Assembly: GCA_013043915.1 (NCBI GenBank)
Contig: JABEVH010000090.1
Coordinates: 1-26,037 of the forward strand
Source of the DNA: Pseudomonadales bacterium
Lineage (GTDB): Bacteria; Pseudomonadota; Gammaproteobacteria; Pseudomonadales; Moraxellaceae
Direction of reading: 5' to 3'
DNA length: 26,037 bases
The notes below the pieces were generated by a model that saw only the letters and a list, made by a program, of their open reading frames with translations, did not search any database and was not told the DNA's origin. Positions within the stretch are counted from its first letter, which is position 1; every line of letters begins with the position of its first letter. Of this stretch, positions 16,326 through 23,597 are shown in pieces. The position numbers and the translations under genes were made by a program.

Positions 16326-17755
16326 TATGGTTTCCTCATGCTCATCGTGACACGGTGGTCACTCACATCAAACCCGCCGCCCATAGCTTGAACCAGAGCA
16401 ATACGCGCCAATAAACGCTGTTCATCCAGTGCCGCTTTTTCATCCTGAATACTATTAAGTAGCAAAGCTGCTCGTAAGCGCTCGTTATCATTGATCAAAC
16501 CTGCATGAACTCTTTGCTCGATACCTTGCACATGCTGTTGCTGAGCAGTCATACGGGCATCCAGCCAGGGCTGTTGTTCATCTTGTCCCCGAATCATCAC
16601 CAGCGCACGATTAACATCTTCCAGGCTCTGCTCTAGAACTTGATGATATTCAGCCACAGCCAACTCTGCAGTACGTCGTTCCACACGCAAACTCGAACGC
16701 AACCGCCCTGAATCAAACAGGGGTATATGCAAAGCGGGTTCAATACCAGCCACCAGAGAACCTGTTTGCGTCAAGCTGGCAAGTGTCAGGCTGGACAACC
16801 CAGCAAAGGCAGCCAGGTTGACGTCAGGATAAAACGCAGCGCGCGCAGCCTCGACCTGATCATAAGCGGCATCGACTCGAGCTCGTGCAGCCGCCAAATC
16901 ATGCCGACGCGACAACAGGTCCAAGGGAAGTTGTGCTGGCACCCCGGTAGCTATCATGGACAAGGGATGATGAGTGAGCTTGAGGGAGGCCCAGGGTTGA
17001 TGGGTGAGCGTTTGCAAAACCACACGTTGCTCATCACGCTGTTGTCTTAGGGACTGCGCTAACTGTTGACTGTTGGCTACATCGATCTGCAAATCTCGCA
17101 AGGTATCCACCGCATCCAGCCCTGTCGCTGTTCGCGCAGTTTGCAGCGTTAAGTGTTCAACTTCCATGGCCAGACGTGCCTGCAGCAATGCTTGACGCAG
17201 ACAAATAAACTGGTACCTGACATAGGCTTGGGCGACACGAACAGCTATCAGGTCAGCCATGCCTGCAGCTTCAAAAGCTCTGGCCTGCTGCTCACCCAAA
17301 GCAGATTTGAGCAGATCACGTTGCCGTCCCCAGAAATCAAAATCATAGGAGGCCTGGATGGATAATTCAGAATCATCGTAAACTTTGCCACCATAAGGTG
17401 GTGGAATATAGCTATTGGCACTAAAACGTTCATGCGTCACACTGGCATCAGCTGATGCCTTCAAGCCGCGGGCAGCGTCACTACGTTCAACCCAAGCTCC
17501 TGCCTGCAACCATCGCGCTTTCGCCACCTCCACATCAGCAGATTGCTGTTGGGCCAGCGCAACCAGATGATCAAGGTCTGCCTGATTCCAGTCCTTCCAC
17601 CACCGTGCCGATGGCCATTGTCCTCCAGGTGCCGGAGCCAGTTGTGATCCCGTTGCCTGTGGCAAAGACACCCTATCAACCTTGTCAGGCAACCCCGCAC
17701 AAGCTGTCAACAAACCAATACCCAAGCACAGCCCGGCATGAAACAGCTTAGACAT
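16325..17755 (-). CDS. NodT/OprM-family outer-membrane efflux lipoprotein
   Basis: A 476-residue outer-membrane factor of the RND/EMR type. MSKLFHAGLCLGIGLLTAC is a lipoprotein signal with the lipidated Cys at 19. Two related halves follow, each with long helices for the periplasmic tunnel and strands for the barrel; ASYDFDFWGRQRDLLKSA in the first half and EPALHIPLFDSGRLRSSLRV in the second are the recognisable repeats of the NodT family. It provides the exit duct for the efflux pump. I chose ATG 17755 over an upstream in-frame start at 17803, because only this start gives a proper signal and it overlaps the marR stop by eight bases. No strong Shine-Dalgarno is present, consistent with coupled translation. 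Confidence 0.88.
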   Translation of the reverse strand: MSKLFHAGLCLGIGLLTACAGLPDKVDRVSLPQATGSQLAPAPGGQWPSARWWKDWNQADLDHLVALAQQQSADVEVAKARWLQAGAWVERSDAARGLKASADASVTHERFSANSYIPPPYGGKVYDDSELSIQASYDFDFWGRQRDLLKSALGEQQARAFEAAGMADLIAVRVAQAYVRYQFICLRQALLQARLAMEVEHLTLQTARTATGLDAVDTLRDLQIDVANSQQLAQSLRQQRDEQRVVLQTLTHQPWASLKLTHHPLSMIATGVPAQLPLDLLSRRHDLAAARARVDAAYDQVEAARAAFYPDVNLAAFAGLSSLTLASLTQTGSLVAGIEPALHIPLFDSGRLRSSLRVERRTAELAVAEYHQVLEQSLEDVNRALVMIRGQDEQQPWLDARMTAQQQHVQGIEQRVHAGLINDNERLRAALLLNSIQDEKAALDEQRLLARIALVQAMGGGFDVSDHRVTMSMRKP

Positions 17756-18266
17756 CGCGATGCGCTTCCAGCGATTGCATGAGGCGAATAAGACGTTCTT
17801 CAATCACTTGGGTTTGCTGTTCATCAAATACGGAGTAAACTGCCTTATTGCGTGTTCTTAGCATGGGTAACACTTGTTCGAGAAGGGCAATACCTTCGGA
17901 CGTCAGGGACAAATCTACGCGTCGTCTGTCTTCCGGATTGGTCACTCGCTGCGCCCAGCCTCGATCCACCAGCTCATCGCAGAGGCGCGTCATGTTGGAA
18001 CGGGTCTCCCCCATCCCCAAACAAAGATCAGAAGGATTGGCTGTATTATCGCTGTTGCTGTAAATCAGTACCATGATCACATAGTTTTTATAACAAAGCC
18101 CGAAAGGTTTGAGCGCATCATTCATGACATCACTGATCAGCCACGCGCAGTGTTTAATCAAAAGATTAATTCCAACAGCCCCCAGCGCCTCTCCGGTGGC
18201 CCGCCTGTGCGCTCTCTCCACCCTGCTTTGGGTTTCAGAGTAATCATATAATTTTGAATTGTTCAT
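17748..18266 (-). CDS. MarR-family regulator of the efflux operon
   Basis: A 172-residue winged-helix protein of the MarR/EmrR type. The central part has the DNA-binding helices (LCLGMGETRSNMTRLCDELV) and the wing motif RVTNPEDRRRVDLSLTSEG, which is diagnostic for MarR. Long N- and C-terminal helices form the dimer. As the first gene of the operon it most likely represses itself and the pump genes until a ligand binds. I chose ATG 18266; the in-frame TTG at 18287 lies inside the -10/spacer of the candidate promoter. There is no Shine-Dalgarno close to the ATG, and the promoter prediction puts the transcript start at or next to the ATG, so a leaderless message is possible. Confidence 0.9.
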   Translation of the reverse strand: MNNSKLYDYSETQSRVERAHRRATGEALGAVGINLLIKHCAWLISDVMNDALKPFGLCYKNYVIMVLIYSNSDNTANPSDLCLGMGETRSNMTRLCDELVDRGWAQRVTNPEDRRRVDLSLTSEGIALLEQVLPMLRTRNKAVYSVFDEQQTQVIEERLIRLMQSLEAHRDV

Positions 18267-18272
18267 AATTGT

Positions 18273-18301
18273 ATTGTTCCAAAACAAAGAATCTATGTCA
18301 A
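18273..18301 (-). promoter_or_regulatory. Candidate marR-efflux operon promoter with operator-like repeat
   Basis: On the minus strand, a perfect -35 TTGACA (18301-18296) is followed after 17 bases by AACAAT (18278-18273), a 4/6 match for -10. The expected start is about 18266, the first base of the marR ATG. The inverted repeat TTGTT-TTGG-AACAA overlaps the -10 and part of the spacer, where a repressor would block polymerase. Confidence 0.5.
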
Positions 18302-18355
18302 TGCTAGCACAACCCTGTACTTCATCCCCTTAATCTGCAACAACACAAAGAAGCC

Positions 18356-18386
18356 TTACCATGATGGCCATCAATTTTGCTAGAAT
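18356..18386 (+). promoter_or_regulatory. Candidate rluA promoter (extended -10) with 12-base palindrome
   Basis: TGCTAGAAT (18378-18386) is an extended -10 with a 5/6 hexamer. TTACCA (18356-18361) may act as a weak -35 at 19 bases. The transcript would start near 18393, leaving a leader of about 20 bases with AGGAG before the rluA GTG. TGATGGCCATCA (18362-18373) is a perfect palindrome inside the spacer. Confidence 0.5.
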
Positions 18387-18413
18387 CCTGTCCGCTTGAA
18401 CTAGGAGATACTC

Positions 18414-19046
18414 GTGCCGCTTGGCTTTGACATCCATTACAGCGACCCCTACCTGCTGGTCGTCAATAAGCCTGCGGGTTTGCTCAGTGTTCCTGGTCGA
18501 CTTCCTGAGAATTTCGACAGCGTAGCCTTACGCCTGCAAACCCAACTCAACCCGGAAATCCGCATTGTTCATCGTCTTGACTGCGATACCTCCGGGCTCA
18601 TGGTACTGGCCTGTGATGCTCAAACTCACCGCGAGCTCAGTCGACAATTTCATGATCGTGAGGTCGACAAAATCTATCAAGCTTGGATAATGGGTAACCC
18701 GGAAGAAGAACAAGGTGAAATCACCCTGCCGTTGCGCTATGACCCTGAAAACAAACCGAGGCACTGCGTTGATTTCCATGAGGGCAAGGCAGCGCGAACA
18801 CTATGGTCAGTACGTAAACGCCGTCAGGATCGTTGTTTGGTGGACTTGATTCCTTACACCGGAAGGTCACATCAACTGCGGGTTCACATGCTGGCCATAG
18901 GACATCCGATTTTGGGGGATAGCCTTTACGCTCCGGCTGAAGCTCTGGCAGCTGCACCGAGATTGTGTTTACATGCCATGCACTTGGGCTTTACCCACCC
19001 CCATTCTCATGAGCGCGTGAGCTTTGATTTACCCTCTCCTTTTTAA
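18414..19046 (+). CDS. rluA: RluA-family pseudouridine synthase
   Basis: A 210-residue pseudouridine synthase; E. coli RluA, of similar size, modifies 23S rRNA and a tRNA anticodon loop. The catalytic motif HRLDCDTSGL places the reactive Asp at about 56; further family blocks are VVNKPAGLLSVPGR near the start and YTGRSHQLRVHMLAIGHPILGD in the C-terminal half. There is no S4 domain, as expected for RluA rather than RluB/C/D. The start is GTG at 18414 with AGGAG (18403-18407) six bases upstream. It is followed 42 bases later by rapA, a pairing also known in E. coli, which supports the specific RluA assignment over other members of the family. Confidence 0.88.
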   Translation: MPLGFDIHYSDPYLLVVNKPAGLLSVPGRLPENFDSVALRLQTQLNPEIRIVHRLDCDTSGLMVLACDAQTHRELSRQFHDREVDKIYQAWIMGNPEEEQGEITLPLRYDPENKPRHCVDFHEGKAARTLWSVRKRRQDRCLVDLIPYTGRSHQLRVHMLAIGHPILGDSLYAPAEALAAAPRLCLHAMHLGFTHPHSHERVSFDLPSPF

Positions 19047-19088
19047 CCCTACAACCCTTAGCCACCATGAACTGCGAGTAAAGAAAGT

Positions 19089-21866
19089 ATGCAAGAACCT
19101 AGCTTGGGACAACGCTGGATCAGTGAAGGCGAAACTGAATTGGGCCTTGGCATGGTGGTGGCTGTAGAAGCACGAACCGTCACATTGCTATTTCCGGGCA
19201 GTGAGGAAACACGTGTTTATGCAAGACGCAATGCCACTATCGCCAGAATACGCTATGACGTAGGCGACAACGTACTCGATCTTGATGGCCAAACCCTGCA
19301 AGTGACCGCCGTCATTGAGCAACAAGGCATCCTTAGCTACCAGGGCCTACGGCAAGATGGCCAGATAATCTCCTTGCCTGAAACCAGACTTGCCCATCAG
19401 ATTCAGCTGGCTCGCCCGCAAGAACGACTCCTCGCAGGGCAGCTCGATGCCAATGAATGGTTTAATTTACGTTATGACACCCTGCTGAATCGCAGCAAAT
19501 TAATGCAACAACCCACCTACGGGTTAGGTGGCGCTCGGGTAGGACTGCTGCCCCACCAACTTTATGTCGCCTCAGAAGTCGCGCGTCGGCATGCACCTCG
19601 CGTGCTGCTGGCTGATGAAGTTGGACTGGGTAAAACCATAGAGGCTGGTCTGATACTTCATCAACAGTTGCTCATGGGGCGTCTGCAACGCATTCTGATC
19701 ATCGTTCCTGAGAATTTGCAAAATCAATGGCTGGTGGAGTTACTACGACGTTTTAATCTTCGCTTCAGTTTATTCAATACAGAACGCCTCGAAGCTGAAA
19801 CCGAAAGCAGCGAAGGGGACAACCCTTTTCTCTCACAGCAATTGATCATCATGTCCTTAGAGACACTATTGGCAACCCCCGAAGCACAAAACCAGGCCGT
19901 GGCAGCCGGCTTCGATATGTTAGTTGTGGATGAGGCCCATCACTTAGCATGGTCACCTGAATCAGCATCACCGGCCTACCTTTTGGTGGAACGTCTATCC
20001 CTACGTTGTCCAGGCGTCCTGCTGTTGACCGCCACACCTGAACAACTTGGTTTGACCAGCCACTTCGCCCGGTTAAGACTGCTTGATCCGCAGCGCTTCC
20101 ATGACTACGAAGCGTTTATTACAGAAACACATTCTTTTCAGGATACTGCGCGCTTGGCTCAACTTCTGATGCAGGATCCTTGTATCTGCAGCGAAGCAGA
20201 CATCGCCACCCTACAACGTTATGTACCTGAAGTCGGGATGACCCATGAATCCCTGCTGTCGCCCTCACAACGTCTACAGATGTTGAATGCTCTGCTAGAC
20301 CGTCATGGTACAGGCCGACTACTTTTCCGCAACACACGCCATGCTGTGCAAGGCTTTATGCCTCGCCATTTGCATATCCACCCGCTGGATACCCAACCCG
20401 CCTCACCTGATGAACTTTTCCAGGCCAAAGTTCAGGCTCTACTTTTACTGCTAAAAGAGCTGCGTCATGAAAAAGTCCTGTTGATATGCAAAGAGTCCCA
20501 CACAGCTCTTGATCTTGAAGATTGCCTGAGATTGCAGGAAGGCATTCGCACCTCTATGTTTCATGAAGGCATGTCATTGCTGGAGCGTGACCGTGCCGCC
20601 GCTTACTTCTCTGACCTGGAAGCCGGGGCACAGATACTAATCTGTTCGGAAATTGGCAGTGAAGGGCGTAATTTTCAGTTTGCCTGCCATCTGATCATGT
20701 TCGACTTGCCCGAACACCCTGACCTGCTTGAACAACGTATAGGACGGTTAGACCGCATAGGACAAAAGCGCCCCATACACATCCATGTTTTATCCCTATC
20801 TGGCAGCGCTGAGCAACGCCGTTTGCAGTGGTACCATGAAGGACTCAATGCGTTCGAGCACACCTGTGCCGTGGGAGCGGCAATTTTTGCAGAAATGAAC
20901 CATCGCCTGCATGACTGCCTTGAGACAGACTCTCTGGCCACATGGACCACTTTCATCGAAGAAACAACACAACGCCGACATATTCTGGAACAAGAGCTTG
21001 AACAAGGTCGTGACCGTTTGTTGGAACTCAACTCCTGCCGACCCGAGCCCGCCGAACAGCTGGTACAGGCTTTAACTCGCCAGGAGGAAGAAAATTCGCT
21101 ACCTCTTTACATGGAACGAATATTTCAGCAATTTGGTGTCGATATCGATGACCACGGTGAAGATGGCCTGTACTTGCTTCGGCCTGGCGATCATATGTTG
21201 ATGGAGACCTTTCCAGAGCTTGATGAGGATGGCCTAACGCTGACCTATGATCGAGAGCGCGCATTGAGCCGCGAAGATGTTGCGTTTCTAACTTGGGAGC
21301 ACCCCATGGTCAGCGCTTGCATGGACATGCTGACACACACCGAACTTGGCAATGCCAATGTAGCCCTTATACGCAACCGTGGCGTAAAGACAGGCACCCT
21401 GCTGCTAGAAGCACTGTTTGTACCTGAGCTGCAAGTACCCAAGTACTTTCAGCTGGATGCTGCGCTTAAAGAAGCCATGATCCGCATCCTTATCGACACC
21501 GAAGGTCGCTCCCTGGGAGATAACGTTGCCCATATGACACTGAGGCGTCAGCTACAAAGCCTAGATAGAACGACAGCTCGCAATATCATCAAGAGTCGAC
21601 ACGATATTTTACGGCAAAATATTTCCCGAGCTGAATTGCTGGCCAAAGCACAACTAGCGCCTCGACTTGAAGAGGCCCGTGTACTTTATCACGTGCAAAT
21701 GCAAGCTGAACTGCACCGTTTACGTGCTCTACAGCACGTAAATCCCGCCGTACGCGATGATGAAATTGAGCATCTGAATCAGGCCATGCACATCGGTGAA
21801 CATGCATTGTCTACCTGCCAGGTCAAACTGTACGCGTTACGACTGATTGTCGCCGGAGAAGCCTGA
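19089..21866 (+). CDS. rapA: RNA polymerase-associated ATPase RapA (HepA)
   Basis: A 925-residue Swi2/Snf2 ATPase that binds RNA polymerase and promotes its recycling. The N-terminus (LGQRWISEGETELGLGMVV) and tudor-like region match RapA. Helicase motifs: Walker A DEVGLGKT at 176-183, DEAHH at 281-285, the TATPE motif at about 315, and motif VI EQRIGRLDRIGQ at 548-559. The C-terminal RapA-specific part ends in LRALQHVNPAVRDDEIEHL and LYALRLIV. The protein is about 40 residues shorter than E. coli RapA; comparing from memory, the missing part lies between FRNTRHAVQGF (about 413) and the second RecA lobe (about 450). All ATPase motifs are kept. The Shine-Dalgarno is weak (AAAGAAAG). The stop lies inside the convergent unknown gene (30-base overlap). 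Confidence 0.95.
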   Translation: MQEPSLGQRWISEGETELGLGMVVAVEARTVTLLFPGSEETRVYARRNATIARIRYDVGDNVLDLDGQTLQVTAVIEQQGILSYQGLRQDGQIISLPETRLAHQIQLARPQERLLAGQLDANEWFNLRYDTLLNRSKLMQQPTYGLGGARVGLLPHQLYVASEVARRHAPRVLLADEVGLGKTIEAGLILHQQLLMGRLQRILIIVPENLQNQWLVELLRRFNLRFSLFNTERLEAETESSEGDNPFLSQQLIIMSLETLLATPEAQNQAVAAGFDMLVVDEAHHLAWSPESASPAYLLVERLSLRCPGVLLLTATPEQLGLTSHFARLRLLDPQRFHDYEAFITETHSFQDTARLAQLLMQDPCICSEADIATLQRYVPEVGMTHESLLSPSQRLQMLNALLDRHGTGRLLFRNTRHAVQGFMPRHLHIHPLDTQPASPDELFQAKVQALLLLLKELRHEKVLLICKESHTALDLEDCLRLQEGIRTSMFHEGMSLLERDRAAAYFSDLEAGAQILICSEIGSEGRNFQFACHLIMFDLPEHPDLLEQRIGRLDRIGQKRPIHIHVLSLSGSAEQRRLQWYHEGLNAFEHTCAVGAAIFAEMNHRLHDCLETDSLATWTTFIEETTQRRHILEQELEQGRDRLLELNSCRPEPAEQLVQALTRQEEENSLPLYMERIFQQFGVDIDDHGEDGLYLLRPGDHMLMETFPELDEDGLTLTYDRERALSREDVAFLTWEHPMVSACMDMLTHTELGNANVALIRNRGVKTGTLLLEALFVPELQVPKYFQLDAALKEAMIRILIDTEGRSLGDNVAHMTLRRQLQSLDRTTARNIIKSRHDILRQNISRAELLAKAQLAPRLEEARVLYHVQMQAELHRLRALQHVNPAVRDDEIEHLNQAMHIGEHALSTCQVKLYALRLIVAGEA

Positions 21867-22742
21867 ATGTAGTGGCAAAAACTGCTGCCAGAACAAATCA
21901 TATAGATGAGTCAATCGCATGGACTGTCTTAGAAAAGACAGTTCATCGGCAGATTTGTCAAAAAAGTACCAAGCTTCTATAAAATGTTGAACCAACGCAC
22001 TATTCTCTCGGGCCAGCTGCAACAAAGTATCAAAAAACCTGAGCCCTGGAGCAGGAAGCTCAGCATCCTGACAGCGCTCAACCGCATGGCGCAATCGCTC
22101 ACTGACATCGTTGCTCAAGGCGTTTTCCAGAACATACATAGTAGCTAATGCAATGGACAGATCCTGATGCAAATAATCATGTTCAATCAAACTACATAAC
22201 TGCCGTGTGGGTTCAGCAGCCAAACGCATATCTGGCATCAAGACACCTAATTCGGGCAATAAACTCTGGCACGCCTCCCACCAGCCATGTACCTGCTCTG
22301 TGGTACGCAACAACAACTCAGCCGGATTGGGATTCGATGAAGGTTCTTGCCAAAAACCACGGCCATCGCCATCATAGCGAACCTGGCGACGCACGGTCAT
22401 GACAGGAACTTCAGTCAGCTTAGCCCACGTGGTATCCCCTAAAAGCTCAATCATGAGTTGTTGCCTTGCCAACATCAACTGACTCATGACCAAGGCCCAT
22501 TGCGGCAGCAACCATGGAATCAAACGTTGAGTCCCTGATTCTGTTTCAAGCAGATCCAATACAGGATTCTCCATGATGCAGGCATGCCGTGCCAGTTCAT
22601 CATTCAATAAACCCTGAAATGCCAAAAACCTATTAACCTGCTTGGTACTCAGGCCCGAGTTCTTATGCACGCTGAGTAACGGCACACTAACCCACGCCAC
22701 AGCATGAGCATTTTTAGATTGACTTTGTCGAGATGCACCCAT
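21837..22742 (-). CDS. Uncharacterised mostly helical protein, about 301 residues
   Basis: I do not recognise the family with confidence. The protein is predicted soluble and mostly alpha-helical, without signal peptide or membrane segment. A segment at about residues 187-210 (CSLIEHDYLHQDLSIALATM, then YVLENALS) recalls the histidine/glutamate helices of the heme-oxygenase-like fold (TENA/PqqC/diiron oxidase group), but this is a weak resemblance and metal ligands cannot be assigned. The start is uncertain: ATG 22742 is given, GTG 22754 is in frame, and neither has a Shine-Dalgarno, while a very strong one lies at 22828-22821. The open frame continues protein-like up to a TGA at 22823. It follows the DUF1285 gene on the same strand and overlaps the rapA end by 30 bases. 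Confidence 0.65.
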   Translation of the reverse strand: MGASRQSQSKNAHAVAWVSVPLLSVHKNSGLSTKQVNRFLAFQGLLNDELARHACIMENPVLDLLETESGTQRLIPWLLPQWALVMSQLMLARQQLMIELLGDTTWAKLTEVPVMTVRRQVRYDGDGRGFWQEPSSNPNPAELLLRTTEQVHGWWEACQSLLPELGVLMPDMRLAAEPTRQLCSLIEHDYLHQDLSIALATMYVLENALSNDVSERLRHAVERCQDAELPAPGLRFFDTLLQLARENSALVQHFIEAWYFFDKSADELSFLRQSMRLTHLYDLFWQQFLPLHSGFSGDNQS

Positions 22743-22768
22743 AGTGGCGACCACAGCATCTTTTAAGG

Positions 22769-22813
22769 TTACTTCAAGACAATAGTTGCTGCGTGGTGAA
22801 ACGCAAATGTCAA
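22769..22813 (-). CDS. Possible 14-residue leader peptide
   Basis: TTG at 22813, seven bases after GGAGGTGA (22828-22821), opens a short frame reading MTFAFHHAATIVLK and ending in TAA at 22771-22769, 26 bases before the ATG of the unknown gene. It could be a leader peptide that tunes the downstream gene, or the true 5' end of that gene separated by a frameshift. Composition alone cannot decide. Confidence 0.2.
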   Translation of the reverse strand: MTFAFHHAATIVLK

Positions 22814-22820
22814 AATTGTG

Positions 22821-22828
22821 TCACCTCC
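22821..22828 (-). promoter_or_regulatory. Near-perfect Shine-Dalgarno without an obvious gene
   Basis: GGAGGTGA is an eight-base complement to the 16S rRNA 3' end. It is 78 bases from the ATG of the unknown gene, too far to serve that start directly. The only standard start at normal spacing is the TTG at 22813. Confidence 0.5.
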
Positions 22829-22845
22829 AATCTAAAATCAGCCAT

Positions 22846-23436
22846 TCAAGATTCCACCGGATATTCTGCTATAAGAAAATAGATTCCAGCGCTGCAAACG
22901 CCAAGAACCCGACGTTCTGGCGTAGAAAGCAGCTCTCTTTCCTCTCCCCAGGCCACTAATTGATAGAATGGATTGCGACCAATACGCGCATGAAGTCGCG
23001 ACCTGACATGTACGTACGGCGACGGTTCGCCGGAGATCGCGTCAATATCAACCCAAATTCGATGATTTTCATCAACCTTAAAGACTTCCCCTGTCAACGT
23101 TGTCATGAATAAATCTTGCCGTCCATCGACAAACTCCCTATCTACTAAAGAAACGATAAACGGCGCATCCTCCACCTTAATTCTCAACTTCTCTACCGGC
23201 GTAACCAGATAGTATTCCCCGTCATCATCCCTTCTCAGAACACGTGAAAACAACTTAACCAAAGGCTGTCGGCTAATGGGCGACCCCATATAGAACCATT
23301 GTCCATCACGAGCAATACGCAGATCCATATCACCACAGAACGGTGGATTCCATAAATGCACAGGCGGCAATCCCTGCGGGTTCAAGGCAGCATACTGCCC
23401 TAGTTGATGAGCAAGATCATGCACAGACACAATCAT
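22846..23436 (-). CDS. DUF1285 family protein
   Basis: A 196-residue protein of the DUF1285 family, widespread in proteobacteria and without an established function. The family core is clear: GLPPVHLWNPPFCGDMDLRI at about residues 23-42, GQWFYMGSPISRQPLVKLFS, then YYLVTPVEKLRIKVEDAPF, and the C-terminal HARIGRNPFYQLV segment. It has no signal peptide or membrane helix and is likely cytoplasmic. I chose ATG 23436, which has GAGGTG directly upstream; the longer alternative at 23469 uses TTG. It is divergent from the ETF oxidoreductase gene and upstream of the unknown helical gene, 103 bases apart, so the two may share a transcript. Confidence 0.85.
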   Translation of the reverse strand: MIVSVHDLAHQLGQYAALNPQGLPPVHLWNPPFCGDMDLRIARDGQWFYMGSPISRQPLVKLFSRVLRRDDDGEYYLVTPVEKLRIKVEDAPFIVSLVDREFVDGRQDLFMTTLTGEVFKVDENHRIWVDIDAISGEPSPYVHVRSRLHARIGRNPFYQLVAWGEERELLSTPERRVLGVCSAGIYFLIAEYPVES

Positions 23437-23475
23437 CACCTCATAAAATGTGGAGTTGACCTGATACAAATGTTC

Positions 23476-23483
23476 GACCGGTC
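23476..23483. promoter_or_regulatory. GACCGGTC palindrome between divergent genes
   Basis: An 8-base perfect palindrome located 10 bases before the candidate -35 of the ETF oxidoreductase gene. Sites built on a central GACCGGTC or related core are used by several TetR-type regulators of acyl-CoA metabolism. The arms do not extend beyond eight bases, so the call is tentative. Confidence 0.25.
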
Positions 23484-23493
23484 AGTCAGGCAA

Positions 23494-23522
23494 TTGGTTT
23501 GGAGGGGCAATACCCTTATACT
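23494..23522 (+). promoter_or_regulatory. Candidate promoter of the ETF:ubiquinone oxidoreductase gene
   Basis: TTGGTT (23494-23499) and TATACT (23517-23522, a 5/6 match) are spaced 17 bases. The start would be near 23529, giving a leader of about 70 bases ahead of the GTG start. Confidence 0.5.
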
Positions 23523-23597
23523 ACTCCGCGAATGAGGTCTCGCCTACCTCACCCATTTAATCCTGGGCCTGATCGGTCATGCTGTAAGGAGATCCTT

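Noticed and set aside
18268..18273. TACAAT as the marR -10
   Set aside because: It is a better hexamer than AACAAT but lies 22 bases from TTGACA and would put the start inside marR.
19089..21866. RapA as a decaying pseudogene because it is short
   Set aside because: The frame is uninterrupted and all ATPase motifs and the C-terminal family end are kept; an internal loop is shorter instead.
22808..22823. TGACACAATTTTGACA as a regulator binding site
   Set aside because: It is only an imperfect palindrome and overlaps the Shine-Dalgarno and short frame, which explain part of it.
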